A stretch of 64,000 bases of DNA, taken from Sphingomonadales bacterium. Lineage in GTDB: Bacteria; Pseudomonadota; Alphaproteobacteria; Sphingomonadales; Sphingomonadaceae. The stretch lies in assembly GCA_004173185.1 (NCBI GenBank), contig SEFZ01000009.1, positions 62,001 to 126,000 of the forward strand. Direction: 5' to 3'. The translations under genes were made by a program, and so were the position numbers. Shown here piece by piece: positions 18,687-27,690 of this stretch (position 1 is the stretch's first letter; the number at the start of each line of letters is the position of its first letter). The notes beneath the pieces are model-generated. The model was not told the DNA's origin, searched no databases, and was given only the letters and a program-made list of their open reading frames with translations.

Positions 18687-19277
18687 TCAGCCGGTCCTTT
18701 CGACCGCTACGGCGAGCGGTCCCTTATCGCCATCGACGATGCGTGCCCTGAGGGGCTGGCCCGGCTCGACCTCATCGATCTCGGCGCGCCGCAACGTCTC
18801 CATATGGACGAATATATCGGCCGAGTCGCTTCCGCGCACCAGGAATCCGTATCCCTTGAGCCGATTGAACCATTTTACCTCGACGGGCTCGAACGGGCCC
18901 GCCCCCGCGACCATCTCGAACCGGTCTACGCGGTCGGCCTGCCGCTTGGGTGCCTCGATCGCTTCGGTCAGGTCGATCGACTTGATCTCGCGCGCCTGCA
19001 ACCCGCGATTGCGCTGCACGACAGTGCATTCCACCCGTGCGCCCTCAGGCAGACTGCGGCGGCCATGGTCCTGCAAAACGGTAAAATGAATCAGGATATC
19101 GCCGACGCTCTCATCGTCAGCGACTAAAAACCCAAATCCTCGAGTCACGTCGAACCATTTGACGACGCCCCCGTAAATTTGCGCCTCGGATGCCTGATCG
19201 GCATCGAACGCATCATTTACCGGCGGTGCGACATCAAAGTCTCTCGGCGCAAGCTGCGGGTCAGCACGCATTATCAT
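18687..19277 (-). CDS. Protein with two cold-shock domains
   Basis: A 196-residue protein with two cold-shock (OB-fold, nucleic-acid-binding) domains: the first around [20 protein letters not shown] (residues 36-100), the second around [20 protein letters not shown] (residues 131-193). Both keep the RNP1-like GFGFL/GYGFL and an IFVH/ILIHF RNP2-like motif. Tandem cold-shock proteins are typical of alphaproteobacteria and bind RNA or single-stranded DNA. It is followed by the DUF192 gene. Confidence 0.92.
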   Translation of the reverse strand: MIMRADPQLAPRDFDVAPPVNDAFDADQASEAQIYGGVVKWFDVTRGFGFLVADDESVGDILIHFTVLQDHGRRSLPEGARVECTVVQRNRGLQAREIKSIDLTEAIEAPKRQADRVDRFEMVAGAGPFEPVEVKWFNRLKGYGFLVRGSDSADIFVHMETLRRAEIDEVEPGQPLRARIVDGDKGPLAVAVERTG

Positions 19278-19343
19278 TGTCCCCCAGCGAAGAACTTTAA
19301 CACAAAATTTGCGATGAATGGAATTGCTTTATGTGAATCGGTC

Positions 19344-19880
19344 CTATTCGGACTCGAGCAGCGCTTCCGCATCTTCGCCGGGGAGCATTTTTACGATCTT
19401 CCAGACGATCGCTGGCGCATGCCCCGCGCGCATCATCGCAGCGACCTGCTTCTCCTGTAGCGGCCGGTCAGCGGCATCGCGGGCATACGGCCCGATCCGC
19501 TTGCGCCGGGCAAAGGCGATGGCGCTGGCCGCGACATTTTCCTCGATAATGGGCGCGATCGCCTCCGCATCCTCGCTCTCGATGCCGTCGAAATGCAGCG
19601 CCTGGCTCACCCGTCGCGCGCCCAGCCCGCGCCGTCCCATCGCTCCCGCTTTCGATTCGGCAAAGGCGCGGTCATCGATATAGCCAAGGTCCGCCATCCG
19701 CTGGGCGAGCGCCACCACGTCTGGCTGGGCATCCCCGCCCCATCCCCGCTCGCGAATCTTTCGTCGCAGATAATCTGACAATTTGCCGCGCGTGGTGGCA
19801 TAGCGCTCTACATAGCGCAGCGCGAACCACTCCAGATCGGAGGGCTTGAGAGGCTCGAGAGGGCGGTTGCCACGGCGCAT
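19344..19880 (-). CDS. recX: Regulatory protein RecX
   Basis: A 178-residue helical protein matching RecX, which binds RecA filaments and restrains recombinase activity. Typical stretches are ALRYVERYATTRGKLSDYLRRKI, MADLGYIDDRAFAES and GRRGLGARRVSQAL. The start MRRGNRPLEPL is chosen; an open frame continues 16 codons upstream without family support. No recA in the window. It diverges from the acyl-AMP ligase gene across about 120 bp. Confidence 0.85.
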   Translation of the reverse strand: MRRGNRPLEPLKPSDLEWFALRYVERYATTRGKLSDYLRRKIRERGWGGDAQPDVVALAQRMADLGYIDDRAFAESKAGAMGRRGLGARRVSQALHFDGIESEDAEAIAPIIEENVAASAIAFARRKRIGPYARDAADRPLQEKQVAAMMRAGHAPAIVWKIVKMLPGEDAEALLESE

Positions 19881-19999
19881 GCGCCATGATTGTGCCACAG
19901 TGGCAACGGATTTTGAACGCCAGTGCATTGCAGAGGCGAGTTTAGTTTATCGCGTCGTGGGGGCACGACGAGCCTTAAGACAGGGGCACGGACAAAAGA

Positions 20000-21769
20000 A
20001 TGAATGCTGTAGTTTCGGGAACGCACGAGACAATCGTGGATCAGGCAAAGCCGGTCCCGACCCCCACTGATGACACCCTTCCGCGCCGTCTGGCCGACTT
20101 CCCCACGCTGGGGGAATCGCTGGATTATGCTGCGCAGGGCGTTCGTGGGCTCAATTTCCATGACGCGCGCGGCACCCTGGTGCGGCCTTACCCCTTCTCC
20201 GAACTGCGGGAGGATGCGCTGGCGCAGGCACGACGCCTGATCGCTGCGGGCGTCAAACCGCAGGATCGAATCGCGCTGATCGCCGAGACGGGTGCCGAGT
20301 TCGCCTCGCTGTTCTTCGGCGTGGTCTATGCCGGTGCCTGGCCGGTGCCGCTGCCGCTGCCCACCAGCTTTGGCGGCGCGCAGAGCTATATCGATCAGCT
20401 CTCGGTCCAGCTCACCAGCTGCGATCCGTCGATGCTGATCTATCCGCCCGAAATCGGCGCGATGTGCGCAGAGGCTTCGCGCCTTTGCGGCGTCGAGGGG
20501 ATCGCATGGGACGAATTCGCGAGTCGCGAAGCGCCCGAGGTCGATCTTCCCAAGGCCAACACGTCCGACGTCGCCTATCTGCAATATTCGAGCGGCTCGA
20601 CTCGCTTCCCGCATGGCGTGGCGATCACGCACAATGCGCTGCTGCATAACCTTTCGTCGCATTCGCACGGCATGCATCTTCAGGAGGGCGACCGCGTCGT
20701 CTCCTGGCTGCCCTGGTATCATGACATGGGCCTGGTCGGCTGCCTGCTCGGCCTGATCGCCAATCAGGTTTCGTGCGATTACCTCAAGACCGAGGATTTC
20801 GCGCGCCGTCCGCTGGCGTGGCTCGATCTCATCAGCCGCAATCCCGGCACGTCGATGAGCTATTCGCCCACCTTCGGCTACGATATCTGCGCGCGCCGCA
20901 TGTCGAGCCAGACAAAGGCCAGCGACCGCTTCGATCTCAGCCGCTGGCGCGTCGCCGGCAATGGTGCCGACATGATCCGTCCGGACGTGATGCAGGCCTT
21001 TGTCGACGCATTCGCCGATGCCGGGTTCAAGGCCAGCGCGTTCGTCCCCAGCTATGGCCTCGCCGAAGCGACGCTCGCGGTGTCGATCATGCCCCCGGGC
21101 GAAGGAATCCAGGTCGAGCTGGTCGAGGAAACCCAGCTTTCGGGCAGCACCTCGCGCGCCGACCGCCCCCAGCGCTACCGCGCCATCGTCAATTGCGGCA
21201 AGGCCGTTCGCGACATGGAAATCCAGGTCCGCGAGGAAGACGGCACGCCGCTTCCGGACAAGGCGATCGGCAAGGTCTGGTGCCGCGGCCCCAGCGTCAT
21301 GGTCGGCTATTTCCGCGATCAGGAAGCAACCGATGCCTGCCTCAAGGACGGTTGGCTCGATACCGGCGACATGGGCTATCTCTCGGACGGCTATATCTAC
21401 ATCGTCGGCCGGGCGAAGGACATGATCATCATCAATGGCAAGAACCATTGGCCCCAGGATATCGAATGGGCCGTGGAGCAATTGCCGGCCTTCAAACAGG
21501 GCGATGTTGCGGCCTTCGCGATCACCACCCCGGGCGGCGAAGAGACTCCCGCAGTGCTCGTCCAGTGCCGCACCTCGGATGAGAGCGAGCGCATCCGCCT
21601 GCGCGACGAGATCCGCGAGCGCGTCCGCACCGTCACCGGCATGAATTGCGTGATCGAACTGGTCCCGCCGCGCACCTTGCCGCGCACCAGTTCGGGTAAG
21701 CTTTCGCGAGCCAAGGCGCGCAACCAATATCTCAACGGCGAGATCAAGCCCTACCCGCTGGCGGCGTAA
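20000..21769 (+). CDS. Fatty acyl-AMP ligase (FadD32-like)
   Basis: A 589-residue adenylate-forming enzyme. The A3 loop YSSGSTRFPHGVAITHNAL and the WLPWYHDMGLVG segment are characteristic of fatty acyl-AMP ligases, which activate fatty acids and pass the acyl group to a carrier protein rather than to CoA. Further motifs are GYxD-type GLAEATLAVS, DTGDMGYLSDGYIYIVGRAKD and the C-terminal lysine in TSSGKLSRAKA. No carrier protein or synthase is adjacent, so the product is unknown; a role in sphingolipid or other lipid assembly is possible in this group. Followed by a palindromic repeat that may terminate transcription. Confidence 0.88.
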   Translation: MNAVVSGTHETIVDQAKPVPTPTDDTLPRRLADFPTLGESLDYAAQGVRGLNFHDARGTLVRPYPFSELREDALAQARRLIAAGVKPQDRIALIAETGAEFASLFFGVVYAGAWPVPLPLPTSFGGAQSYIDQLSVQLTSCDPSMLIYPPEIGAMCAEASRLCGVEGIAWDEFASREAPEVDLPKANTSDVAYLQYSSGSTRFPHGVAITHNALLHNLSSHSHGMHLQEGDRVVSWLPWYHDMGLVGCLLGLIANQVSCDYLKTEDFARRPLAWLDLISRNPGTSMSYSPTFGYDICARRMSSQTKASDRFDLSRWRVAGNGADMIRPDVMQAFVDAFADAGFKASAFVPSYGLAEATLAVSIMPPGEGIQVELVEETQLSGSTSRADRPQRYRAIVNCGKAVRDMEIQVREEDGTPLPDKAIGKVWCRGPSVMVGYFRDQEATDACLKDGWLDTGDMGYLSDGYIYIVGRAKDMIIINGKNHWPQDIEWAVEQLPAFKQGDVAAFAITTPGGEETPAVLVQCRTSDESERIRLRDEIRERVRTVTGMNCVIELVPPRTLPRTSSGKLSRAKARNQYLNGEIKPYPLAA

Positions 21770-21779
21770 CGCAGCAGAT

Positions 21780-21810
21780 TTGTCACCCCGGGCTGGTTCC
21801 GGGGTGACAA
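21780..21810. repeat. Perfect 12-bp palindrome, REP-like, possible terminator
   Basis: TTGTCACCCCGG (21780-21791) pairs perfectly with CCGGGGTGACAA (21799-21810) around a seven-base loop. It lies 10 bp after the acyl-AMP ligase stop. The left half matches the arm of the larger repeat at 18046 (TTGTCACCCCGG and CTGGTTCC), so both belong to one dispersed family. Confidence 0.82.
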
Positions 21811-21887
21811 GGGTCGCTCAAAAAATTCCCCTGACCGCACCCCAAACCTAACCTCTCGCTAACCTACCCTGCGGTATATCCCGTAGC

Positions 21888-24248
21888 GTGACACGAGAGA
21901 CGACTTCGCAATTTGCCAGGCCGCGCATCGATGCGCGTGCGCTGCTGGGTCTGTACGATCCGGCAGACGCCACCGATTGGGGTCCCATTCGCGCCGCGCA
22001 GATGCATGCCGGCAGCCAGCTTGCGATGTTCATGCTCGCAGCAAATCTGATCGGCGCAGCGCTGATCATTCTCATCCTCGCGCCGCTCGCGCCCTTGTGG
22101 CAGCTTGCCAGCTGGGGCGCGCTCGCCGCCGCGGTCGGCGTCGCTGTCGCCTTTCGCCGCCTAACCAAGCGTCACCGCTCCGCCGTCACCGCCACGCTGG
22201 GCGATGTGCGTGACACCATGCTCGACGGGATTGCACTGGGTGCTGTCTGGTCGATCCCCCCGCTCGCTTTTGGCGGCTCTGTCGATGCCAGCGCGGCGCT
22301 CGGCCTGTGGGTCATCCTGTCGCTGCTGATGACCGCATCGGCGGTCGCGATGGCGGCACTGCCGCTCGCGACGATCGCTTTCATATCGATCGTCGGCGCG
22401 TCGATCGTCACCGCGCTCGCGCTGATCGCGGGGCCCCTGCTCGCCGCCGCTGCGGCCTTGTTCACTGTATTGCTCATCATGGCCACGTTCGCCCGCGGAG
22501 AGGCCCTGGTCGTCATCCGGGCCGGCGAGATCGGCATATCCGAGCGTGACCAGACGCTCAGCCTGTTGCTGCGCGAAACCACCGAGGATTCGGGTGCCGA
22601 CTGGCTCTGGGAAATCGATGCGCAACGCCGCGTGATCCGCGCCAATCCGCGCTTCGCCGTGTCGCTTGGTGCCGATCCGAAAACGATCAACGGTACGCCG
22701 TTCCTTCAGGTCCTTGCCGGCACCACCTGGGAAGACGGAAACTTCGCCGCAGGGCTCCGTGATCTCGCCGACAAGTTCAAGGCACGCGAACCCTTCCACG
22801 ACATCCTGCTGCCCGTGCAGGTGGGTGGCGAAGAACGCTGGTGGGAAATGTCCGCATCGCCCCGCTTCGACGATGCCGGCACCTTTTGCGGCTTTCGCGG
22901 CGTCGGTTCGGACGTGACCGAGGCGCGCAAATCGGCGGACAAGATCAATCGGATGGCCCGGTACGATACGCTCACCGGCCTGCCCAATCGCCTGTTGATC
23001 AACGAGACGCTGGCGCACGCGATGAGCGATGCCGAGAAATGGGGCTCGCGCTGCGCCTTCATGATGATCGATCTGGATCGCTTCAAGGCGATCAACGATA
23101 CGCTCGGCCACCCGATGGGCGATCGCCTGCTCGGCCGCGTCTCCGAACGGCTCAAGCAATTGATGACCGAAAACGAGATGATCGGCCGCCTGGGTGGCGA
23201 CGAATTCGCCGTAGTCGTCCGCGATTCAACCGATACCGCGCGCACCGAGCGGCTTGCCCAGACCATCGTGGACACGCTGTCACGCCCTTACGAAGTCGAT
23301 CAGCACACGCTCTATATCGGCTGCTCGATCGGCCTCGCCACCGGCCCGCGCGACGGCCGCACCGCCGAGATGCTGATCCGCTCGGCCGATCTCGCGCTCT
23401 ATCGCTCCAAGGATGCCGGCGGCGGCGTATTCCACGCGTATGAGCCTCAGCTCCACATGGCAGCCGAAGAGCGCCGCGTGCTAGAAATCGCGCTGCGCAG
23501 CGCAGTCGAGAATGGCGAGATGCACCTCAACTACCAGCCCGTGGTCAACGCCAAGACGGGCCAGTTGACCGGCTTCGAAGCCTTGCTGCGCTGGACGCAC
23601 CCCGAATTCGGCAACGTATCCCCTGCCAAGTTCGTGCCGCTGGCGGAGGACGCCCGGCTGATCGCTCCGATCGGCGAATGGGTGTTGCGCACGGCTTGCG
23701 ACGAAGCCGCGCGCTGGGATCTGCCCGTGCGCATCGCAGTCAATGTCAGCCCCGAGCAGCTCCACAACCCATCGTTCGTCGGCGTCGTGGCCCAAGCGCT
23801 GGCCCAATCGGGCCTGCCCGCCGATCGGCTCGAGCTGGAAGTCACCGAAGGCGTTTTCATGCGCGAAGGCACCGTGGCTATTCAGGTGCTCGAAAAGATC
23901 CTCGATCTCGGCATCCGCCTCAGCCTCGACGATTTCGGCACCGGCTATTCGTCGCTCGGCTATCTGGCGCGCACGCGCTTCAGCTCGATCAAGATTGACC
24001 GCAGCTTCGTCCAGGGCGCATCAAACGGTACCAAGGAGGCAATCGCGATCATCCGCGCAGTCGTGGCGCTCGCCAACAGCCTCGGCATGGCGACCACCGC
24101 AGAGGGTGTCGAGACCGAGGAAGAGCATCACATGGTGCAGGAGCTCGGCTGCTCGAAGGTTCAGGGCTATTATTTCGGCCGCCCGCTCCCCACGCAGGAA
24201 GCCCGTGCGCTGGCGATGCGCCCAACCGGCGGCAGCGTCGCCGCCTGA
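21888..24248 (+). CDS. Membrane PAS-GGDEF-EAL cyclic-di-GMP signalling protein
   Basis: A 786-residue protein with about six N-terminal membrane segments (residues 45-205), a PAS-like domain (about 225-345), a GGDEF domain with intact RLGGDEFAVV, and an EAL domain with FEALLRW, NVSPEQL, DDFGTGYSS, KIDRSFV and EGVE. Catalytic residues for both synthesis and breakdown of c-di-GMP look present; no RxxD inhibitory site precedes GGDEF. The start is a GTG. It probably links an envelope or redox signal to motility or biofilm choices. Not obviously in an operon. Confidence 0.93.
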   Translation: MTRETTSQFARPRIDARALLGLYDPADATDWGPIRAAQMHAGSQLAMFMLAANLIGAALIILILAPLAPLWQLASWGALAAAVGVAVAFRRLTKRHRSAVTATLGDVRDTMLDGIALGAVWSIPPLAFGGSVDASAALGLWVILSLLMTASAVAMAALPLATIAFISIVGASIVTALALIAGPLLAAAAALFTVLLIMATFARGEALVVIRAGEIGISERDQTLSLLLRETTEDSGADWLWEIDAQRRVIRANPRFAVSLGADPKTINGTPFLQVLAGTTWEDGNFAAGLRDLADKFKAREPFHDILLPVQVGGEERWWEMSASPRFDDAGTFCGFRGVGSDVTEARKSADKINRMARYDTLTGLPNRLLINETLAHAMSDAEKWGSRCAFMMIDLDRFKAINDTLGHPMGDRLLGRVSERLKQLMTENEMIGRLGGDEFAVVVRDSTDTARTERLAQTIVDTLSRPYEVDQHTLYIGCSIGLATGPRDGRTAEMLIRSADLALYRSKDAGGGVFHAYEPQLHMAAEERRVLEIALRSAVENGEMHLNYQPVVNAKTGQLTGFEALLRWTHPEFGNVSPAKFVPLAEDARLIAPIGEWVLRTACDEAARWDLPVRIAVNVSPEQLHNPSFVGVVAQALAQSGLPADRLELEVTEGVFMREGTVAIQVLEKILDLGIRLSLDDFGTGYSSLGYLARTRFSSIKIDRSFVQGASNGTKEAIAIIRAVVALANSLGMATTAEGVETEEEHHMVQELGCSKVQGYYFGRPLPTQEARALAMRPTGGSVAA

Positions 24249-24386
24249 GCCAGGCGCACGCTCGGACGGTGCCAGGGATCGATAAACAATCGGCCTCTCG
24301 ATGCAGGATTTCGGCGGTTTGAGCGGTATCCGGCATAGTCGCCCCTTGCCCCCCGCCCCGCCGCTCGCTAAAGGCGCGGACCGCAC

Positions 24387-24463
24387 AGGGGCGTAGCTCA
24401 GTTGGTTAGAGCGTCGGTCTCCAAAACCGAAGGCCCTCGGTTCGAATCCGAGCGCCCCTGCCA
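24387..24463 (+). tRNA. tRNA-Trp (CCA anticodon)
   Basis: A 77-nt cloverleaf with acceptor arms AGGGGCG and CGCCCCT, the D-arm GCTCAGTTGGTTAGAGC, anticodon loop CTCCAAA (anticodon CCA) and T-loop GGTTCGAATCC. The 3' CCA is encoded. It is the last gene before the accessory region; secE and nusG, which often follow tRNA-Trp in related genomes, are not here. Confidence 0.97.
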
Positions 24464-24797
24464 TTCAAGAATTTTTCGTTGTTCTGGAATGGCTTGTTCA
24501 TAGTTCTGAACAACCACTCTATCGCCTGCCCTTCTCGGGCAGCGATACCGGACGTAGAAATTAGCGCAGTGGAGCATCTAGATCGACTTTCGGCGCAGCG
24601 ATTTGCGTCGGGCTCGAAACGAGCATTGCGATAGCGACGCCGACATGCGGTTTGACCGCCTACACGGTCCTCATGAAGCAGAATCGCAGATCGCACGCGG
24701 CGGTCAGCAGAGCGATCCCATTATCCATCTGACCCAGATCGGCGTCATGGGCCAGCGAGGCGCCCGCATACCTGCCGCGAGCGCCAGCTAGGCCCTA
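24464..24797. other. Intergenic stretch after tRNA-Trp
   Basis: About 330 bp with no convincing gene. Right after the tRNA is an A/T-rich part (24470-24520) with GTTGTTC at 24478 and GAACAAC at 24505, an inverted pair that could form a hairpin. A short frame reading back into the tRNA is a known type of spurious ORF. No integrase fragment or recognisable gene remnant was found. Confidence 0.45.
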
Positions 24798-26120
24798 TCA
24801 ACGCCCAGGGTGCGCCGAGATCATCTCGAGGCTGTGACGCAGATATCCAGCCTCTGCGCAGCCCTTTTTCGCCGTGGTCGCAGTCGCTTCATACGTGTTG
24901 TGCGCATAGGCCGCGTCATCGACGACGAAACGCAGCGGACCGAAGGTACGCGCCACGATCCAGGTGTTAGCCATCGGCGTCATGCGCTGGAGCTTCGCGC
25001 CCAGCGCGGGGGTCACATTGGCATCGCTCTGGACGATCGCCAGGTCGCCGATCTGGATCACACCGATGTTCAGCGTTACCGGATCGGCGTCCCGGTCCTT
25101 GAAATCGCAGGCCGGCAGCTTGGAATCTACCGAATAAGCGCAACGATCCGGCAGGTTGAAGGGCGTGGTTGCCTTGCCAGGGCAGATCAGCGGCCGTGCC
25201 CCACCGCTGATCGTCAGCCCCTCGCCGCTGGTTTGCATTTCGGCCGCCGTCGCGAGTGCCTCTTCCGCCAGCACGCTGCCATAGGTGTGGATCAGTTCGA
25301 GAGCATGATCGCGTCGCTTGGCTGGCGGCGTGTCTTCGGCGCGATAAAAAGGAACGCCCGCCGCACCGATCGTGAACAAGGCGACGGCGCCACTGCGCTC
25401 TTCGATAATCCGAGAGGCTGCGCCGGGCACGTCTCCGCTGATCTCGGATTTGATCGCCATCGCGATAATCGGCTCGAATGCGTAGTTGAGTAGATAGGCG
25501 ATCGGCTTGCCGTCGAGCGTCTCGAATTTCACCACGCCCAGCTTGTGATCGATCGGTTCGCTGCCCGTGCGATCGACATCCGCAATGTAGCGTCCATGCT
25601 TCGTCGACCAAACATTCCGGTTGCCCACCAGATGCGCCCATCCTTTGCCAGTTCCGACGCGCGCGGGCTGCAGCGCCGACACTGCTTGCCCCACCGCCTT
25701 TACCGCCGCAGCAGTCACCTGCTCGACGAATTTGGCCGATCCGGGGAGGATGATGCCCTTTGTATTGGGATCGACGCGCATCACATTATGGGTGTGCGTC
25801 GTCCCCAGCACGATATGCTCTCGGGGCACTTTCGCTTCGGCCGAGATGCGGGCGATCATATCGGCGGCGACCGGCGCGCTGATGGTCGGGACATCGGCGA
25901 TCACCATCACCGCGCGCTTGCCTCGGCTCTCGATGGCCACCGCGCGGAGATACACGCGATCCGCAACCGAGGTGAACGGCTCGGCCAGCTCGTTAAGGGG
26001 CGGCGTAATATCGATGCGGGAGGCGCCGACCCGCAAGTCAGACTCAGGGGGAGAGGCAGCGGAGGTGGTCAATCCCAATGCGCCTAACGCAAACACCAGC
26101 CGGCCGATCGCTCGCTTCAT
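24798..26120 (-). CDS. Neutral/alkaline ceramidase-like secreted hydrolase
   Basis: A protein of about 440 residues with a signal peptide (MMKRAIGRLVFALGALGLTT). The mature part starts LRVGASRIDITPPLN, the hallmark N-terminus of the neutral/alkaline non-lysosomal ceramidase family, and has the HTHTH-like LGTTHTHNVM, a metal-site pattern. Full ceramidases are longer (650-700 residues), so this is the shorter, N-terminal-domain version whose substrate is not known. GGGAG precedes the chosen second ATG of a pair; a Met six codons earlier lacks such a site. It is the first accessory gene after tRNA-Trp. Confidence 0.75.
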   Translation of the reverse strand: MKRAIGRLVFALGALGLTTSAASPPESDLRVGASRIDITPPLNELAEPFTSVADRVYLRAVAIESRGKRAVMVIADVPTISAPVAADMIARISAEAKVPREHIVLGTTHTHNVMRVDPNTKGIILPGSAKFVEQVTAAAVKAVGQAVSALQPARVGTGKGWAHLVGNRNVWSTKHGRYIADVDRTGSEPIDHKLGVVKFETLDGKPIAYLLNYAFEPIIAMAIKSEISGDVPGAASRIIEERSGAVALFTIGAAGVPFYRAEDTPPAKRRDHALELIHTYGSVLAEEALATAAEMQTSGEGLTISGGARPLICPGKATTPFNLPDRCAYSVDSKLPACDFKDRDADPVTLNIGVIQIGDLAIVQSDANVTPALGAKLQRMTPMANTWIVARTFGPLRFVVDDAAYAHNTYEATATTAKKGCAEAGYLRHSLEMISAHPGR

Positions 26121-26211
26121 CATCCGCTCCCACTTCATTGTTGCAAATAGAATTAAGCGTGCCGGCGTCTCGTTTTCGAATTGATTGACCGGTTCGCCCC
26201 ATAATTTCCGC

Positions 26212-27690
26212 TCAACGCGCCCGCGTCGTCAGGCTGGAGCCCGCGTCAGTGGGCAACCGCGCGAACCAGAGCATCGATAGCAGCGAAAGTGCCCCGATAA
26301 TCGCAAATGCCGGGGCCACGGTGGCGGTGTCGAGGGTCTCTGCGCCCCGCGCCGCCATCAGCATGTAAAGCAGCACCGCCGCCAGCGCCGTACTCACCGA
26401 CTGAACAAGCTGCTGCACGATGGCGGACGTAGTAGTCGCGCGGCCCATCTGTGCGTCTTCCATGTCGGCAAAGGCCAGGCCCGACGTACTGGTGAACTGA
26501 AGCGCCCGAAAAAACCCGCCCACCGCCAGCCCGAGCATGATCAGACCTTCCGGCGTATCGCGCGTAAACAGCGTATAGGACATGAAGATGAGGGCGGTGA
26601 TCGTTCCGTTGACGATCAGTACGCGGCGGAAACCGTATCGCCGCAGGATGGGTGGAGCGGCAGCCTTCATCATCAGCGAGCCTACCGCTGTCATGAACGT
26701 CATCAGGCCGGCCTCGAATGCGGACATGCCGAAGGAGACCTGGAGCAGCATCGCCAGCAGAAACGGTGTCGCCCCCGGGATCATCCGGAAGAATGCCCCG
26801 CCAAGCACCGCAGCGCGGAAGGTTCGAGTGCCGAACAGCGTGAGGTCGACAATCACGTCAGTTCGACCGCGGGCATGTCGCCAGTATAGCGCCATAGAAA
26901 TGATAGCGGCGATCAGGCATCCGCTAAGCAGGATCGCGGGAACATCGTCTCGCAGCAAATTGTCGAGTGCATAGATCAACGCGCCCATGCCGACACCGGT
27001 CAGCGCGATCCCCGGCCAGTCTATCGGCTGTATCGCTTGCGCTGGCACGTCTGGCACAAAAGCGCGGACCAGAAAGATCGAGACCAGGGCCACGGGCAGG
27101 TTGAGATAGAATATCCAATGCCAACTCAGGAAACTGACCAGGGCACCACCTAGCAGGGGACCGGCGAGCGGCCCGAACTGCGAAGGAATGGTCAGCGCCG
27201 AAAGTGCGCCGACCAGTTCGTGACGCGGTGTGCTGCGCAGCAGAATCAATCGTCCGACCGGTGCGATCATCGCTCCCGCGCAGCCCTGCGCCAATCGCGC
27301 CGCGATGAGCTGCGGCAGGGTCTGGGCCATGCCACACGCAGCGGAAGCGACCGCAAACAACAGGATGGCGATCATCAGGATGCGCTTGGCGCCGAAGCGA
27401 TCCGCCAGCCAGCCCGATATTGGCAGGAACACTACCAGCGCCAACAGATAGGCAGTCACCACGATGTTGAGACGCAGCGGCTCTACCGCGAGGTCGCGCG
27501 ACATCGCCGGCAGCGCGGTGATGACCGAGCTGGAATTGAGGCTCGACATGAGCAGGGCCGTGCCGACGATAGACGGCACGATCCAGCCGCGCACGAGCCG
27601 CCCACGCCGATCGTCGAGATCCCTCGCCGCCTGCGCCGCTTCCTCGTCGGCTATGTCTCCGGCAATGATCTTGGCCGGATCGTCGGTCAT
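26212..27690 (-). CDS. MFS transporter, DHA2 (EmrB/QacA-like) family
   Basis: A 492-residue membrane protein with about 14 hydrophobic segments. It carries the MFS loop motif GWLADRFGAKRILM between helices 2 and 3 and the motif C-like GPLAGPLLGGALVSFLSWHWIFYLNLPVAL typical of drug:H+ antiporters. Its ATG overlaps the stop of the LigB-like gene, so it is the third gene of a ligA-ligB-transporter operon. It may export an aromatic substrate or intermediate, or protect against it; direction of transport is not shown. Confidence 0.88.
   Translation of the reverse strand: MTDDPAKIIAGDIADEEAAQAARDLDDRRGRLVRGWIVPSIVGTALLMSSLNSSSVITALPAMSRDLAVEPLRLNIVVTAYLLALVVFLPISGWLADRFGAKRILMIAILLFAVASAACGMAQTLPQLIAARLAQGCAGAMIAPVGRLILLRSTPRHELVGALSALTIPSQFGPLAGPLLGGALVSFLSWHWIFYLNLPVALVSIFLVRAFVPDVPAQAIQPIDWPGIALTGVGMGALIYALDNLLRDDVPAILLSGCLIAAIISMALYWRHARGRTDVIVDLTLFGTRTFRAAVLGGAFFRMIPGATPFLLAMLLQVSFGMSAFEAGLMTFMTAVGSLMMKAAAPPILRRYGFRRVLIVNGTITALIFMSYTLFTRDTPEGLIMLGLAVGGFFRALQFTSTSGLAFADMEDAQMGRATTTSAIVQQLVQSVSTALAAVLLYMLMAARGAETLDTATVAPAFAIIGALSLLSMLWFARLPTDAGSSLTTRAR

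Noticed and set aside
19808..21727. 639-codon open frame on the minus strand opposite the acyl-AMP ligase gene
   Set aside because: It is the antisense shadow of a strongly supported gene in GC-rich DNA and has no recognisable motifs.
24406..24696. Small minus-strand frame running into tRNA-Trp, ending with a GARIRTEGLRF-like peptide
   Set aside because: This peptide type is a known artefact of translating tRNA 3' ends and their flanks.
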